A program made the position numbers and the translations under genes. Below the pieces are notes generated by a model. That model made no database searches, was not told the DNA's origin, and saw nothing but the letters and a program-made list of their open reading frames with translations. A DNA stretch of 64,000 bases from Eutreptiella sp. 'Long Island Sound 2002' (lineage: Eukaryota; Euglenozoa; Euglenophyceae; Eutreptiales; Eutreptiaceae): NCBI GenBank assembly GCA_964036045.1, contig OZ038381.1, positions 145,895,596-145,959,595 on the forward strand, in the 5' to 3' direction. Positions 32,107-42,861 of this stretch are shown piece by piece (the stretch's first letter is position 1; each line of letters begins with the position of its first letter).

Positions 32107-32109
32107 TCA
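32066..32109 (-). promoter_or_regulatory. Candidate stop-codon readthrough signal, gag to protease
   Basis: The gag frame ends TTC UGA CGG and continues open into protease. UGA followed by CGG is the type II leaky context known from tobra-, furo- and pomoviruses. A hairpin of 8 bp with one G-U pair (minus strand 32088-32081 with 32073-32066, 7-nt loop) starts 18 nt downstream. No ATG lies between the stop and the protease active site. Readthrough is inferred, not shown. Confidence 0.55.
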
Positions 32110-33177
32110 GAACTCCGCGGGACAGGTCACCTCGAACCCCTTGTTCCGCAACTTGCGGGCCATCCTCATGAAACGGCTCCTCTTCTTAGCGTTGCCGTCG
32201 TCACCACCTTCATGCTCACGCTTGGCTCCTTGTTCTTGCTGCGCCTGCGTCTGTGAGCGTGTGGTAGGACCAGTCTGCCCTCCAGAGGGCTCGGAGTTCC
32301 CCCCTGGATTAGGGTTGGGGTTGCCTCCGTTCTTGTCCTTGTTCTTGTTGTCGGACTGGCGGTTAGCGCCTCCTCCTCGTCCACCTTGACCCTTGTCTTG
32401 ACCACCTTGACCACGTCCTTTCGACTTGCTCTTGCCGGAGTCGTTGCCTTTGGCCTTGCCTCCACCTTTGCCTGAGCCTTTGCCAGGATCTTTCCCCTTA
32501 AGCTTCGCCGATAGGCGTTGCTTATGGTAGCACTCATCCTCGTAGTGCTTCCGCTTACCGCAGAATGCACATGTGATGGTGCAGCGGTAATGATCCGGCA
32601 TCTTCGCTTTAGCGCCGGTGTTCTTTTCCTGCTGCTTCCCCTGAACTAGAAAGCAGTCTCGCTGCTCGCAGTCAGAGGCGTGCTGCAGGTGGCCTTGCTC
32701 GTCTCTGGCATCAAACCAGAATAGCTCCTTCACGTTCTCCATGGTACGGGCGTGGGCATGTTTGGGGGTAGTCCCCTGCCCAGGTCGGGACCCTTGGTAC
32801 CCTTTGCCTCCAGAACCTCCACCACCAGGACGGTAGTTGTTCAGGTGCTGGTCGCTCTCCTTCTCCAGCGCCATTTCCAGGAGCAGCACGCATAGATCCT
32901 CGTAGTGGAGGGATCTAGCATTGCGCTCAGCCGTCAAACGGCACTCGTCCCATAGCTCTCGGGGGAGCTTGGCCACCAACCAGAATAGCAGGTCGTCGCT
33001 GCTGTAGGAGCCGGGCGTCAGTTGTCCAGCCCAGTGATCCAGATCAGCCAACAGCTCACCTGCTGCCAGGCTTGGGGTTGTTGGGCAGCACGGGTAGGTT
33101 CTGGATCTCGACCCTGATGGAGAGGTCGGTTTCGTAGGTTGGGTACTACCTCTCCAGGGCAAACAACACATCGGCAA
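32107..33177 (-). CDS. gag: Gag C-terminal region with CCHC zinc knuckle (Ty3-2)
   Basis: The meaningful part begins near 33060 with ELLADLDHWAGQLTPG and continues through helical capsid-like sequence (LLFWLVAKLPRELWDECRL). A canonical nucleocapsid knuckle, CAFCGKRKHYEDEC (C-x2-C-x4-H-x4-C), lies at about residue 203-216. It is followed by a long Gly/Lys-rich RNA-binding tail. The first 35 or so residues from the ATG at 33177 are out of frame with Gag and probably meaningless. A frameshift near 33060 links this part to the preceding one. Confidence 0.85.
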   Translation of the reverse strand: MPMCCLPWRGSTQPTKPTSPSGSRSRTYPCCPTTPSLAAGELLADLDHWAGQLTPGSYSSDDLLFWLVAKLPRELWDECRLTAERNARSLHYEDLCVLLLEMALEKESDQHLNNYRPGGGGSGGKGYQGSRPGQGTTPKHAHARTMENVKELFWFDARDEQGHLQHASDCEQRDCFLVQGKQQEKNTGAKAKMPDHYRCTITCAFCGKRKHYEDECYHKQRLSAKLKGKDPGKGSGKGGGKAKGNDSGKSKSKGRGQGGQDKGQGGRGGGANRQSDNKNKDKNGGNPNPNPGGNSEPSGGQTGPTTRSQTQAQQEQGAKREHEGGDDGNAKKRSRFMRMARKLRNKGFEVTCPAEF

Positions 33178-33643
33178 AGGTGGCGGAGTTAGTCACGATC
33201 TGCCTGACCTGCTTCTCCAGGTACTTGGTCTTGCAGCACTGCAGGAGCAGATCGCACTTCACTCGCCCACTCGCGTGGGTTTGGCCGGTCAGTCGTAGGA
33301 ACCGGCCAAAGTTCTCAGCGAACTCGCTGAGGTCCTTGCCTGTGAACTCAGGCAGGTTCACCACTATCTTAGAGGTGGCAATAGCCTTCGCCTCCTGAGC
33401 TCGGCGTCCTTCAGGGCGTTGGGTCTTCTTCTTCTTCTTCTTCTTCTTCTTACCCTTGGGGTCCTCGGGGTCCTCAGGGTCATCGTCATCTGAGGGCGAA
33501 GAAGAATCCATCGACGGCGGCTCGTCATCGGAGGGTTCTCCGCCTAGATCACTGGAGCCATAAGGCTCCACGTCCACCATTGCCCTTAGGGCTGTCAGCC
33601 CCAGCTGGTCCAGCTCGGCCCTCGTCAAGTTCGTCACGTGGCT
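33146..33643 (-). CDS. gag: Gag middle region (Ty3-2)
   Basis: This is in the same frame as the N-terminal Gag part, after a TAA at 33644-33646. It holds an acidic Ser/Asp stretch, then nine lysines encoded by a CTT/AAG microsatellite (about 33427-33452). A capsid-like start follows (VVNLPEFTGKDLSEFAENF). TAG at 33146-33148 ends it, but sensible Gag sequence (YPTYETDLSIRVEIQ) continues beyond in frame. The TAG is thus an interruption rather than the true end. Confidence 0.8.
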   Translation of the reverse strand, partial: SHVTNLTRAELDQLGLTALRAMVDVEPYGSSDLGGEPSDDEPPSMDSSSPSDDDDPEDPEDPKGKKKKKKKKKTQRPEGRRAQEAKAIATSKIVVNLPEFTGKDLSEFAENFGRFLRLTGQTHASGRVKCDLLLQCCKTKYLEKQVRQIVTNSATFADVLFALER

Positions 33644-34600
33644 TTAAGGCGGCTGGGCCGTTCTCGGCACGAAAGGACTTCTCGGAATAGCTGCAGGCGT
33701 CGGCATCGGTCTGCTCCTCAGGCTCCCCAGGGTATTTGTCATCCCTGCCGCCAGGTGGTTCGCCTGGACTCGGTGGGGTGACATTCCCACCGAGATAGGT
33801 GACACATGGGGCGGGATCATCAGGGGCTCCAGCTTCTCACGGATCTCTTGAGTGAGGTCGCCCACGATTTTTGAAGTGGCTCCTCGGAGCACCTCGTTGA
33901 TCTCCGACCGCGTCAGGGACCTGTTGGAGGATGTTCCCGATCCTCTACTCCTGCCACCAAGAGACTCTGGTCCTCTCCCCAACCCACTCAGGGGTGCATA
34001 CCCAGGTGCATACCCAGGAGCATACCCAGGGACATCCACATAGGTTCCAGTGGCGTGTAGTGGATGGGGATAGTCGGCCGCATACCATCGCGGCGCAGAG
34101 CTGGAAGCCACATGCTCACTGGCAGTAGTTGCCTCATGGAGCGCAGTGGTTGGTGGGCCCATACCATAGGCGGGGTAGTCAGGCATGCCAGTAAAGCCTG
34201 TGCCCTCTGCCATAGGCGGGTTGGTTGTGGAAGTGGATGTTGCAGCGGCTGGGAGGGTGGTGGTTAAAGGAGAGGGTGATGCGTGGAGGCCAGAAGCGCT
34301 TGGTGCGCCTTCGAAGGTAGGGTCCTGCGTCGGGTCTTGCCCTTGTTCCTCTCCTTCGTCTGCTTCTTCTCCAGCATCCTTCTCGCTCTCGTTCTCTCTC
34401 TCCCTCCTCACAGGCTGAGGCTGAGAGACCATTTCTTCGACCGACAGGGCCCCGAAGGCCGTCTGAAGGCCATCCAGGGAGTCCTCAGCCGCATCCACTG
34501 GCCCATGTAAGGGCTCCGCCGAAGGTACAGCGCCAGGTGCCGGCCTTGCGGGTGCCTCAGGCGCTGTCTCCACGTCGGCGTCCTCCTTTCTTGGATCCAT
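33644..34600 (-). CDS. gag: Gag N-terminal region (Ty3-2)
   Basis: The ATG at 34600 lies about 90 bases inside the primer-binding site, the normal place for gag. The 318 residues are Pro/Ala/Ser-rich with an acidic segment and a short tandem repeat of GYAP. A possible helical stretch (SEINEVLRGATSKIVGDLTQ) precedes the end. TAA at 33644-33646 is followed in the same frame by more Gag. It may be a mutated codon, a leaky stop, or a true boundary between two products. Confidence 0.8.
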   Translation of the reverse strand: MDPRKEDADVETAPEAPARPAPGAVPSAEPLHGPVDAAEDSLDGLQTAFGALSVEEMVSQPQPVRRERENESEKDAGEEADEGEEQGQDPTQDPTFEGAPSASGLHASPSPLTTTLPAAATSTSTTNPPMAEGTGFTGMPDYPAYGMGPPTTALHEATTASEHVASSSAPRWYAADYPHPLHATGTYVDVPGYAPGYAPGYAPLSGLGRGPESLGGRSRGSGTSSNRSLTRSEINEVLRGATSKIVGDLTQEIREKLEPLMIPPHVSPISVGMSPHRVQANHLAAGMTNTLGSLRSRPMPTPAAIPRSPFVPRTAQPP

Positions 34601-34688
34601 CTTAGTCCGCCCTTCTGCTTATATTTGCCTGTACTCGGAGCACTGGCTGTACGGCGCGGGGTCGCTGCCGGTGCACAGAGACAGGCTG

Positions 34689-34701
34689 CCTCTTGCTACC
34701 A
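34689..34701 (-). other. Primer-binding site of Ty3-2
   Basis: Directly inside the 5' LTR the minus strand reads TGGTAGCAAGAGG (the first T is the last LTR base). This is close to the complement of an initiator-tRNA-Met 3' end (TGGTAGCAGAGG type), with one extra A. Confidence 0.65.
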
Positions 34702-35498
34702 GAAAAGTTTATAGTGTTTTCAGCACTGTGTTTTGCCTCTCCTGCTGCTTGCTGTTGGTGTAGGGTTTTCTGCTGCTTGTTTTTGGAGATGAAAAGCTTT
34801 GGCTTTGATGAAATACAGTCACTCCAAGTCACTCCAGGATAGCCCAAGCCAATAGTATGCAAAGAGAAGAGGATTCAGGATCAAAGCATGAAGGGCTGCA
34901 GTGTAGACAGTGAAAGATGATTGGATATTCACAGAAACTGCAACTCAGGTCACAAATGAATGCATATTCACAAAGATAGCTGAAATGCTTTTGGAAAAGA
35001 GTTAGAAAACTGCCCCATGGTCACTCTCTCTCCATAGTGCCATCTCAGGAGATGTGCACTCTTTGTTTTGGGTCCCATATGTGCTGAGGTGGCATGGTAT
35101 GTGGCGATGAGGTCACTGCCATGTCACATGGGATCTTCCTACTTAGCTAGGCTGACCAGGAATTGAACCCAGGACCTCTCAAAAAGAGATGCCTAGCCCC
35201 CTAGGGTGCATACCACTAGGGCAGATAAGTATTCATGGAGAAACATAGATAAATTCATAGGCTCTACCTTAGGTATGTCAGTGCTCAGTCAACTCAGGAA
35301 AGGATGAATAGCTTCACATTGAAAGGGGATTAAGGGGTCCACTCCATATCCTGATTGGGTGTTTGGTTCCATAGGTCAAAATGTGTTATCACCAGTTTTG
35401 GTGGGACCAAAACTCAGATAAAAATGCGTGGATGCTCAGTGCATCTCTAATACAACTAGAGTACGCCTCAAAGCAATGGAAAAGCACTTTTTCTTACT
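34701..35498 (-). repeat. 5' LTR of Ty3-2
   Basis: This is the partner of 24131-24928, also 798 bp. It should carry the element promoter. The tRNA-like A-box/B-box segment is present here too, at 35150-35223. The outside border is set by the CAAGA duplication, the inside border by the primer-binding site. Confidence 0.93.
35150..35223 (-). promoter_or_regulatory. tRNA-like A-box/B-box sequence inside 5' LTR
   Basis: Same motif as in the 3' LTR: B-box-like GGTTCAATTCC at 35159-35169 and A-box-like TGCCCTAGTGG at 35213-35223 on the minus strand. It is in the sense orientation of the element, where Pol III could in principle initiate. Confidence 0.4.
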
Positions 35499-35503
35499 CA
35501 AGA
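35499..35503. repeat. Target-site duplication of Ty3-2, right copy
   Basis: CAAGA follows the right LTR exactly, matching 24126-24130. LINE sequence resumes at once (CCTTCCGACACCAGC, compare CCTTCCAGCGCCAGC in copy C). Confidence 0.88.
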
Positions 35504-37491
35504 CCTTCCGACACCAGCACCCCCGACACTGCCCAAGCGAGCACGAGACCTCCAACGACAACGGCACGAAGCAGGCTGCACCAAACGGCCACAAACACGC
35601 TACCCGCACTGTCCAACGGCTCTATGCCCCTTGGTCCATCCCCAAACACAAAGCCCCGGTGACCGATGTGCCAGCAGTCAGACACAGTGACAAAAACATA
35701 CCACGCACGTGCTGGCAATGCGGCCCGGCAGCCCTCGACACTCCATGGCTCCTGCTGCACCTCATCTCCACCCACTATCACACCCCCAATGCCGCTGCGA
35801 CCGCTGACAAGCAGGCATGGCTCTCCCCCTGGTTTCACACCGTACCCCCAGGCGACCCGGCGCACGTGGCCTGGACTCAAACGCCCGCGGCGGCATGGAC
35901 ATTCACCAGCGAGCGGGCAGACCCAGAAAGCGTGGCCATAGAGTACGACCGCTGCAACGGACACCTGCGCGGGACCTCATGAAGCGCCCATGTGCCCCCT
36001 ACAGCACAAATGCCCCATCCTCCGCGGCGACAAAGAAGACAAGGAACGGCGACAGACCATCACGTACCAGAATTTCGACCCCCATACGGGATACCTCTTG
36101 CACCTGATGTACGCCTGCATCACTCAGGGGCGCCCCGACAGGGGCCTCCTCCGCCTCACCCAACGGGCCCAGGCCATCATTACCCAGGGGATAGGCGTCT
36201 ATGCGACGCCGCTACTGCAACCCAGAACCGCCCAAGGGTACCCCGTCTACATCTATCACCCCACAGCAATTGTCCGCCTACCCGTACCCAGCGACACCGA
36301 CATCATCTACTTCACTGACGCATCCGGCACCCAGCAATGCACCCCCACAATCGATTGTGCCTCGGTGCGCATCCACCGGGCGCGCGGACGGCTTTCCGGT
36401 GGAGCACCACACCGGAGCCACCATCTTTGGGGCGTCCTCCCTTGGTCAACTGCGCACCCTTGCGGACGCCGTCACCGCCACACCACCACCCACAACAATC
36501 CGGCCCCACAACATCCGGGTAGTCGTGGACGCCACGGTCGGCACCCACCTCACCAAGCGCCTCGCGGACCTACCCCTCCACAGGGCGCTCGAAACCGGCC
36601 TCACCACACAAGCGTTGGGTCTGTGGATGGCCTTCAGAGGCATGCACCCCCAGGACGCCCTGCACATTGTCAAACAGGAGTCCCACCGCTACACGTAAGG
36701 CAATGGATGCGCGGACACGCATGCAAAACACCAGAACACCAACCACAATCCAGGGCTCGAACACATGCGACTACACCACAGCCACCTGCAGCGCCTACCC
36801 CGGATACCCTCGGCCACACAGCCCCCCCACTGGATACCCGGGGACACGCCGTACACGGACCGGGACAAGCAGTACCACTACCCCACGACCCAGCGAACAC
36901 CGAACTCCTACGACGCATCAAAGACTCCGTCCGTACCCCCCTCTACTACTCAGCCCTACGCCTGGATAACCTCCCAACACACCTACAAAAACAACGACTC
37001 CAGCTCGCCCTCGAGCTGCTCCCCCTCCTCACCCGGTACTACCGATGGTACGCACGCCGCTCAATTCACGTCCCTGCGGGGTACACCAAATGCTTCGGTG
37101 GCCAGGTGGAAGAAGAAACCTGGGACCATTTCAAGACGTGCCCCCTGTACCGAGGACTCGACACCCTCACAGACTGGAACCCAACCCACACCATCGCACA
37201 GCTCGCCGGATGGCCGACACGGTCCCCGACAACCCAAGACCTTGCCACCATCCTCAAGCAGACGGAGGTACTCGAGGCGGTCCGCAGGGGGCTCGTCCCC
37301 ACTGCCGTCTACACCCTGCTACGCACCCATGCAGACGACCCCCATGTCACGGCGGCGCACATGCAACGGACGGTCGTTGCGTAGACAGCGGAACAGCTCA
37401 CCTACCGCACCCACGAATACCCCCATCATGCAGCTTCCCTGCCCCCGACGGACCAGGCCCACCTCCCCAAACTTCTGTGCTACCAAGCGTG
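35504..37491 (+). pseudogene. LINE ORF2 C2H2 finger, RNase H and tail, decayed (copy B)
   Basis: The continuation of the split ORF2 starts with a C2H2-type finger (CWQCG...LLHLISTH, spacing C-x2-C-x12-H-x4-H). RNase H follows: YFTDASGTQQ (first Asp), then GQLRTLADAV, where the catalytic Glu of copy C is Gln, then VVVDATVG. At least two frame changes and a stop at 36696-36698 interrupt it. The tail (TPLYYSALRL, then TWDHFKTCPL) is intact over 37 codons either side of the Cys/His motif. In this motif CICSH of copy C is CFGGQ, losing a Cys. TAG at 37382-37384 replaces Lys of copy C. The natural end is near 37491. Confidence 0.85.
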
Positions 37492-40400
37492 AGAACCTAC
37501 CCCGCAACATACCACCAAGCACGGGAGCCCCACATACCTGCACACCATCCACCAGGCACAACACCGGCACGGCCCGCACGAGCACGACAGACACCGCACA
37601 CACACCCACCAGCATGCGCGCGCCACAAGCCCCCATGCCCCCACACCACCGTCTCTTCACAGGTACCACCAACCACCAGCCACCGCTGGCCCCTCCTGTG
37701 TGTGCCAACGGCTAGCACATACGGCCCTACCCTGCAACCCGGACGACTGAGTCTGCCTGGGAGCCGCACACCACCTCAGCCCTGCTCCCACTGCGGGGAC
37801 CTCAGCCTCTACCACCGCACGCAACCCGCAGCCCGAGACACTCCACCCCCCGCCAGCCACCCCAGCTTCTTCCAGCCACTCACCGACGCCCTCCAGGACC
37901 ACCTGGGAGGGTACTACGTGGTGGACGCAGCGGACCATGCGTGGACCATAGCCATGCCCACGTGCAGCGCACCCCTGCACCCCCCACAGCTCCCCCCTGC
38001 GCCACAGCGGGGGCTGCTTGAACGTGGCGGCCCGCCACATCCTTCTCGCCCTCTACCTCCACCACCGTGACCTCCAGCTCCCACACCCACAGCTCCCGGC
38101 CCCCTGAGCAGCAGCCCCGGCGCCGGAAGCGTGGGCGCAGACGGCACCGGAGGAGATAGCAGACTACCACCGAATCACTTGGCGCCGGTTCAACACCCCC
38201 CTCGGCCGACAGAAAGGAACACCTTACCCACTGGGCGCACTCCCCTACCCAACACACCCCCCTCACCCCACCCAGCTGAGGCCCCTGGAGGGCTGGGCGT
38301 TCTTTCGGGACGCCCACCTGGCCGCCCCCAGCGAAACCACTGCCGGACGGATGAGCCCCGCAGACCAGCGCGCCTACGTCAGGGGCCTCCAGGTGTGCCT
38401 CAGAGAGGCGCATCGCTCGCACGCCCCCTCCTTGTCAGCCCCGCGGGCATAGGGGGGATCACCCGCCCCCGGCACCCACCAGGCCAAGAGGACCAAGACA
38501 GGTCAGGGGGCCTGCCAGCGCGCACGCCAACAAGGGGCGGTACCCCGGCCGGGACCCAGGCCCAGGCACGCGTCACCACCCCACTCTCAGACACCCCGGG
38601 CACACCAACGGCACCAGCCTCACCAGGGCCCACCACCGCCACCGTACCAGAGCACTCTAACCCGGCAGCCCGGCAAAGGACAACCGCCCGCACACATCCA
38701 CGCCATACCAGGACCACCTTTCAAGCAGGGCCAGGGCAATGGCACCACCAACACCATCACCACGCCCCCGCCCCCCAGGACCCCTACCCCCTGATGCCCG
38801 AATACTACAGCGACCCCCACCAGCTGCATCACCACCACGCCCCAGCGCAGCCGGCCCCCACAGGCCACCCACCCCACGCGGCGCACCACACCGCACCACA
38901 GCATCACGTGTACCACAGGCACACCCAGCACCACCACCAACCCTTACCAACGTACCCACCAGCGCCATGGTACCACACACAGCCAACACACCCTCACCAC
39001 CGCCACCACCACACGGTGCAGCACCACCTACCGCCCCCACTGTACAAGCTCACGACATTCGGGCCACCGTGCGCCCCCATGGACGAGCAGGGGGCCGCGC
39101 AAGCGGACCAAAAGCACCAAGGCCTACAAGGAGCACCCCACCCCCACCAGCAGCCCCCCCACCCGCACCCCATACCAGCACCACCATCCACCAGCAGCCA
39201 TCAACTGCCTACGGACCACAGCCCCGCCCGGATGCCCAGGCAGCCACCTCCCAGCCGTACCTGGACACCGCAGCCAGCCAGGGACCGCAAGAACCGCACG
39301 GCAGGAACACGCAACACCCACACGACCCGGCGGAATGCCCAGACTCCCGTCAAGCACAGCACCGACCCCCGCCCCGCCCACCACCAGCAGTGCCGCCCCC
39401 ATACCATCCCCCCCCCCCGGGACCAGGCGACAGACGCACCACGCAGAGACTCCTACCCAAACCCCCCCCCACCCCCAGCGTCCGCCGACAGGCACCACCA
39501 CGATTCCCCCCTCCCGCGGCCACCAAGAGAAACCCCAGCACCAGACCCCACACGCAACAACAATGACCACCCCCCCCCCCGACCCACACCCCCCCCCCAA
39601 TCACATCCCGCACCACCAGCCGCCGCACCGGCGGAGCCCTACACCCTACATAACCCTGCAGCGGTACGGCAGCACCTCCGGGGGCTCGGAGACCAGGAGG
39701 TGCTACGCCTCCACACCTCGGGCACCAACCAACACATCCGGGCGGCCACCCTGGTCGAGGCGGGCACCCTGGGGGAGGGCGTACGGGAGTTCCCCTTCGA
39801 CGCCTTCCTCCACGTCGCCCGACACGATCGCCTCCGCCTGCCACCCTTGACGGCGAGAGCCCGCCCCCCACGGGGAGCCGAATCTGGGTTCCCCCCATCG
39901 ACTGGGAACGACACCTTGTTGGACACCCCATGCCGGGGCGGCTGGACACCAAGGGCCGCACCCTCTACCACGAGCCCAACATGGCCCAGCCCCCACCCAG
40001 CGCCACCCCCAGCGACACAAAGGCGTGGGAAAGAGAGACATGGGTCGACCGGATGGCCAGCCTGAGCACCTTCAGGGACCACGTCCCGGGAGACGTCCCC
40101 ACCCCCAACAACCAGCAGCCAGCCCCCCCCACGTACATGACCCTCATGTACAACATACACTACACCCTCTCAAACACCCACTACCACGCACCAACTGGCC
40201 ACTGGGTGGTACAAGGCACTGACACCCTCCTCCCCGCCGACTACGCCCCCCCCCCGCACAACCCGGGCCCCGACACGTACACCAGGGAGGACGAGCCTAA
40301 CGATCCCCACATCTGGGGCACGTGGGAGCGCAGGTCCCTGGACACGCTGCTCTCCATCCGCAGCCGCAACCAGGACCTTGGCAAGGCGATGCATCGCCTT

Positions 40401-40699
40401 GCCAAGTGGACTGTACGGACCTCGGAGATCCCCATGGACCGGTGGCTGTGGAATGTCACGCTGCTCCCCAGCAGAGGGAGGCTCCCCCGCGCAACACCAC
40501 CCTCCAGCTCTGCCCGTACATGGTGGCAGCCCGCCGCATGGCGCTGCTGTGGCCAGGCCCAGACACCCCCACCCAAGGCTACCCCCACCTCACGGAGGAG
40601 GACATGCCCGGCATCCAGCGATGCTTCTTCAGCACCCTCAACTACCTCCAGCGAATGCACCCACACGTCCTGGAGCTGAGGTGGACCCCGCCCGGATAA
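37492..40699 (+). pseudogene. LINE ORF3 with Cys-rich head and C48-like domain, decayed (copy B)
   Basis: In order: a Cys/His-rich segment near 37695-37830 (SCVCQR..., PCNPDD, CSHCGDL, with an internal TGA); an unassigned domain beginning PSFFQPLTDALQDHLGG; a His/Pro-rich linker (about 38500-39600); and the protease-like domain from about 39630. The last has LHTSGTNQHI, WVPPIDWE, IHYTLS, GTDTLL and LQLCPYMVAA. The candidate His, Asp and Cys positions agree with copies A and C. Frames change several times, mostly at C runs. The ORF3 end (HPHVLELRWTPPG then TAA at 40697-40699) is conserved in copy C, which supports a real stop there. Confidence 0.6.
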
Positions 40700-42158
40700 C
40701 CCACTTACCCGCACAGCCGAGACAACGCCACCACGCCGCCACGTACATGTGCACCACACCAGCACGCACACAGGTCACCAGGGAAAGCGCGCGCACGCAC
40801 CCGGTGCCCGAACCCGCACCCTCGTCCTCATTACTCACAGGACCCAGCATTCGACGCCCCCCCCCTGCCGCCCAGGACCCCCCGCCGTCCCCCACAGTGC
40901 TCTCCTCCACCTCGGAGTCCACAACGTCAACCACCACAACCAGCTCATCAGCCACCATCACCGCGTCCTCGTCCAGCAGACCACCCCCCAAGCCGCGGGG
41001 AAAGCCTCCCAAACAGGCCCCCAAACCCGTCCCCAGGTCAAGCAACCCTGCCGCCGCCAAGGCCCACGCCCCAGCGAAATCCGCGCCGGCAGCCCGGCTG
41101 AAACCCAAGACCGCTGCCAAGCAGCCTGGCAAACCCGTCAGCGCACCATGGCCTACCCCCGCAGCCAAACCAAAGCCCAAGCCCCGCGCCACGACAACAG
41201 CGCAAGTCTGACCCCCCGAGGACATCTTCTACGACCCCCGTCCCCAGCCATCCCACACCCGGCAGCAGCAGCGCCCAGCACGGCAGCCCTCCACCGTCGA
41301 CCGACACTGCCGCCACCACCCTCATGGCGCAGCGCGCCGCGGCCGGGGTGCGACGCACCTCGTCCCACCACCCCTTAAATCCCGCACCCCAGGCCCACGG
41401 ACCACCCCTGACCAGACCAGAACAGCGCCAGGGTCCAGCAGCAGCGTCCCCCCCCTGCTACCAACCCTCGACGTCAGCCGACATCCAGCAGATGCCCCGC
41501 CACCGCCGCCACGGCGAACCCCAACCCAACCCCGAGGCAGAGACCGTGCAATCGTACTCGCGGGTCCACATCCGCCCACGCCCCCGCTCCGCACGCACCC
41601 TCACGGAACAGGACTACGAGGACTACCCCGGGCTCGCCATCGCCACCAGTCCCACCACACCCACCCTGGCCCACTCCTCCGCCGAAGGCCACGGCCCCGC
41701 CCACGGACAATGGTGGCAGCGCTGGACCGACAGGCAGCTCTGAGAGCTGCGAAAGTGGGCCCAGGCAGAGCGCTCCCTCGAGGGCCTGGTCCACCAGCCC
41801 CTCAAGGGGTCGGTGGAGAACTGCCGCCTCCAGCCAGCGGGGGTCCGATGCCACAGGCCGCATGAGAAGCCATGCTGGCCGATGCGCCCCACCCCCAGGG
41901 AGTCCACCCCCGCAACCTCCCCGCGCCTCAGGACCACCTGCATGTCCTCAGGCGCCTGTATGAGACCCTCCAGGAGACGCAAAGAGAAGGCAGGCGCCCG
42001 TGGGACATCACCCGAAGCCCGACCCCACGCACACACACCCCCTCGCCACCCGCAAGCGTGAGCGCACAGACACCGGGCAGCACCCACAGCACCCCGGGAG
42101 CGCCGCGCGCCAGACAGCACGCCGCGCCTGATCCCTCAGCCAGGGGCGCCACCACCTA
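40700..42158 (+). pseudogene. LINE ORF4, Lys/Pro-rich protein, decayed (copy B)
   Basis: A Ser/Thr run is followed by a Lys/Pro/Ala-rich basic region (KPRGKPPKQAPKPVPR). A conserved segment follows (PPEDIFYDPRPQPS, then AQRAAAGVRRTSS, then QDYEDYPGLAI and WWQRWTDRQL). TGA at 41208-41210 and TGA at 41741-41743 interrupt it; the first replaces a Trp codon of copy C. The end is helical (LHVLRRLYETLQETQ) in a shifted frame. The basic composition suggests nucleic-acid binding, perhaps as a chaperone. No family is recognised. Confidence 0.5.
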
Positions 42159-42747
42159 GCGCCGCTACCCAGCCAGCCACCGCCGCGGAACGTCACGCCG
42201 AACCCCGCCCAGAAGAAACCAAGCAAACCGGAAGCCAATTGGCGCCAACGCACACGCCAACGGGCACCACTACGCCCAACAGCGCCGAACCGAAGCCCGC
42301 AGCCGTTGAAAGCGCCTAACCCGCCACAACCGCCCAGCCCCAGCCGAAGCCTAATCACAAGTTGAGGAACCCGAGCCACAACCCGTAACCTTGAACCTTT
42401 GACCCCTAACCCAGCCCGCCGACGAAGCACAGTAACCACAACCCACACCCACAGCCCACACAGCCGGCTAACCGGCCAGCAGCAAAAGCAAAGAGGCAAC
42501 TGACCCAGCCCTGCCTGACCCGTACCCATGTACAACAAAACGCGCGAGCCGCACCCCTGGGGCGCGGCCGCCGACAAAGCACCGACGACACACACCGGAG
42601 AACACAACACTACAGCACCACTGCGTCAGGTGCCTATGCCTGTGCCTGCAGTGTGCACGCGCCCTCCCTTCCATTTTTAAAAAAAAACAAAGCAAAAAAG
42701 CAAAACAAAACAAAACAAATACAGAGCAAAAAAAACAAAAAAAATTA
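42159..42747 (+). other. 3' end of LINE copy B with A-rich tail
   Basis: Non-coding C/A-rich sequence leads into an A-rich tract at 42677-42747, made of A runs separated by C and G (AACAAAACAAAAC). It is a plausible degenerate poly(A)-type LINE tail. G-rich sequence follows immediately. Confidence 0.5.
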
Positions 42748-42796
42748 GGGGGGGGGAGGAGGAGGGACATAACCACCAACAGCACACGCAAACCGC

Positions 42797-42861
42797 ACAC
42801 AGCGCGCGCACTGGTGAACAGGCGCAAAGTGGGCCAGGACACCGCACACGCACATACACCG
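42797..42861. repeat. Single diverged unit of the 65-bp minisatellite
   Basis: The segment carries ACTGGTGAACAGG and GGCCAGGACACCGCACACGC in the same order and spacing as the array unit at 44.2-46.8 kb. By eye it is roughly 75-80% identical to the array consensus. It lies 1.4 kb from the array. Confidence 0.65.

Larger units (their letters stand above)
24131..35498 (-). mobile_element. Complete Ty3/gypsy chromovirus Ty3-2 (11.4 kb)
   Basis: Two 798-bp direct repeats bound the element. Inside, on the minus strand, lie a primer-binding site, gag, protease, RT/RNase H/integrase, a chromodomain and a polypurine tract. By eye the LTRs differ at about ten positions, so insertion is recent compared with the heavily decayed LINE it interrupts. 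Gag carries two in-frame stops and a frameshift, and the integrase-chromodomain junction carries a frameshift and a stop. This copy is therefore probably defective unless it is recoded. Confidence 0.95.
21021..42747 (+). mobile_element. LINE copy B, 5'-truncated and split by Ty3-2
   Basis: The left part (21021-24130) carries endonuclease and RT sequence. The right part (35499-42747) carries the C2H2 finger, RNase H, ORF2 tail, ORF3 and ORF4. The two halves join in register against copy C once Ty3-2 and one 5-bp duplication are ignored. Copy B has numerous stops and frameshifts. It has lost catalytic residues in RT (FADNN for FADDN) and RNase H (GQLRT for GELRT). An A-rich tract at 42677-42747 probably marks its 3' end. 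Confidence 0.85.
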
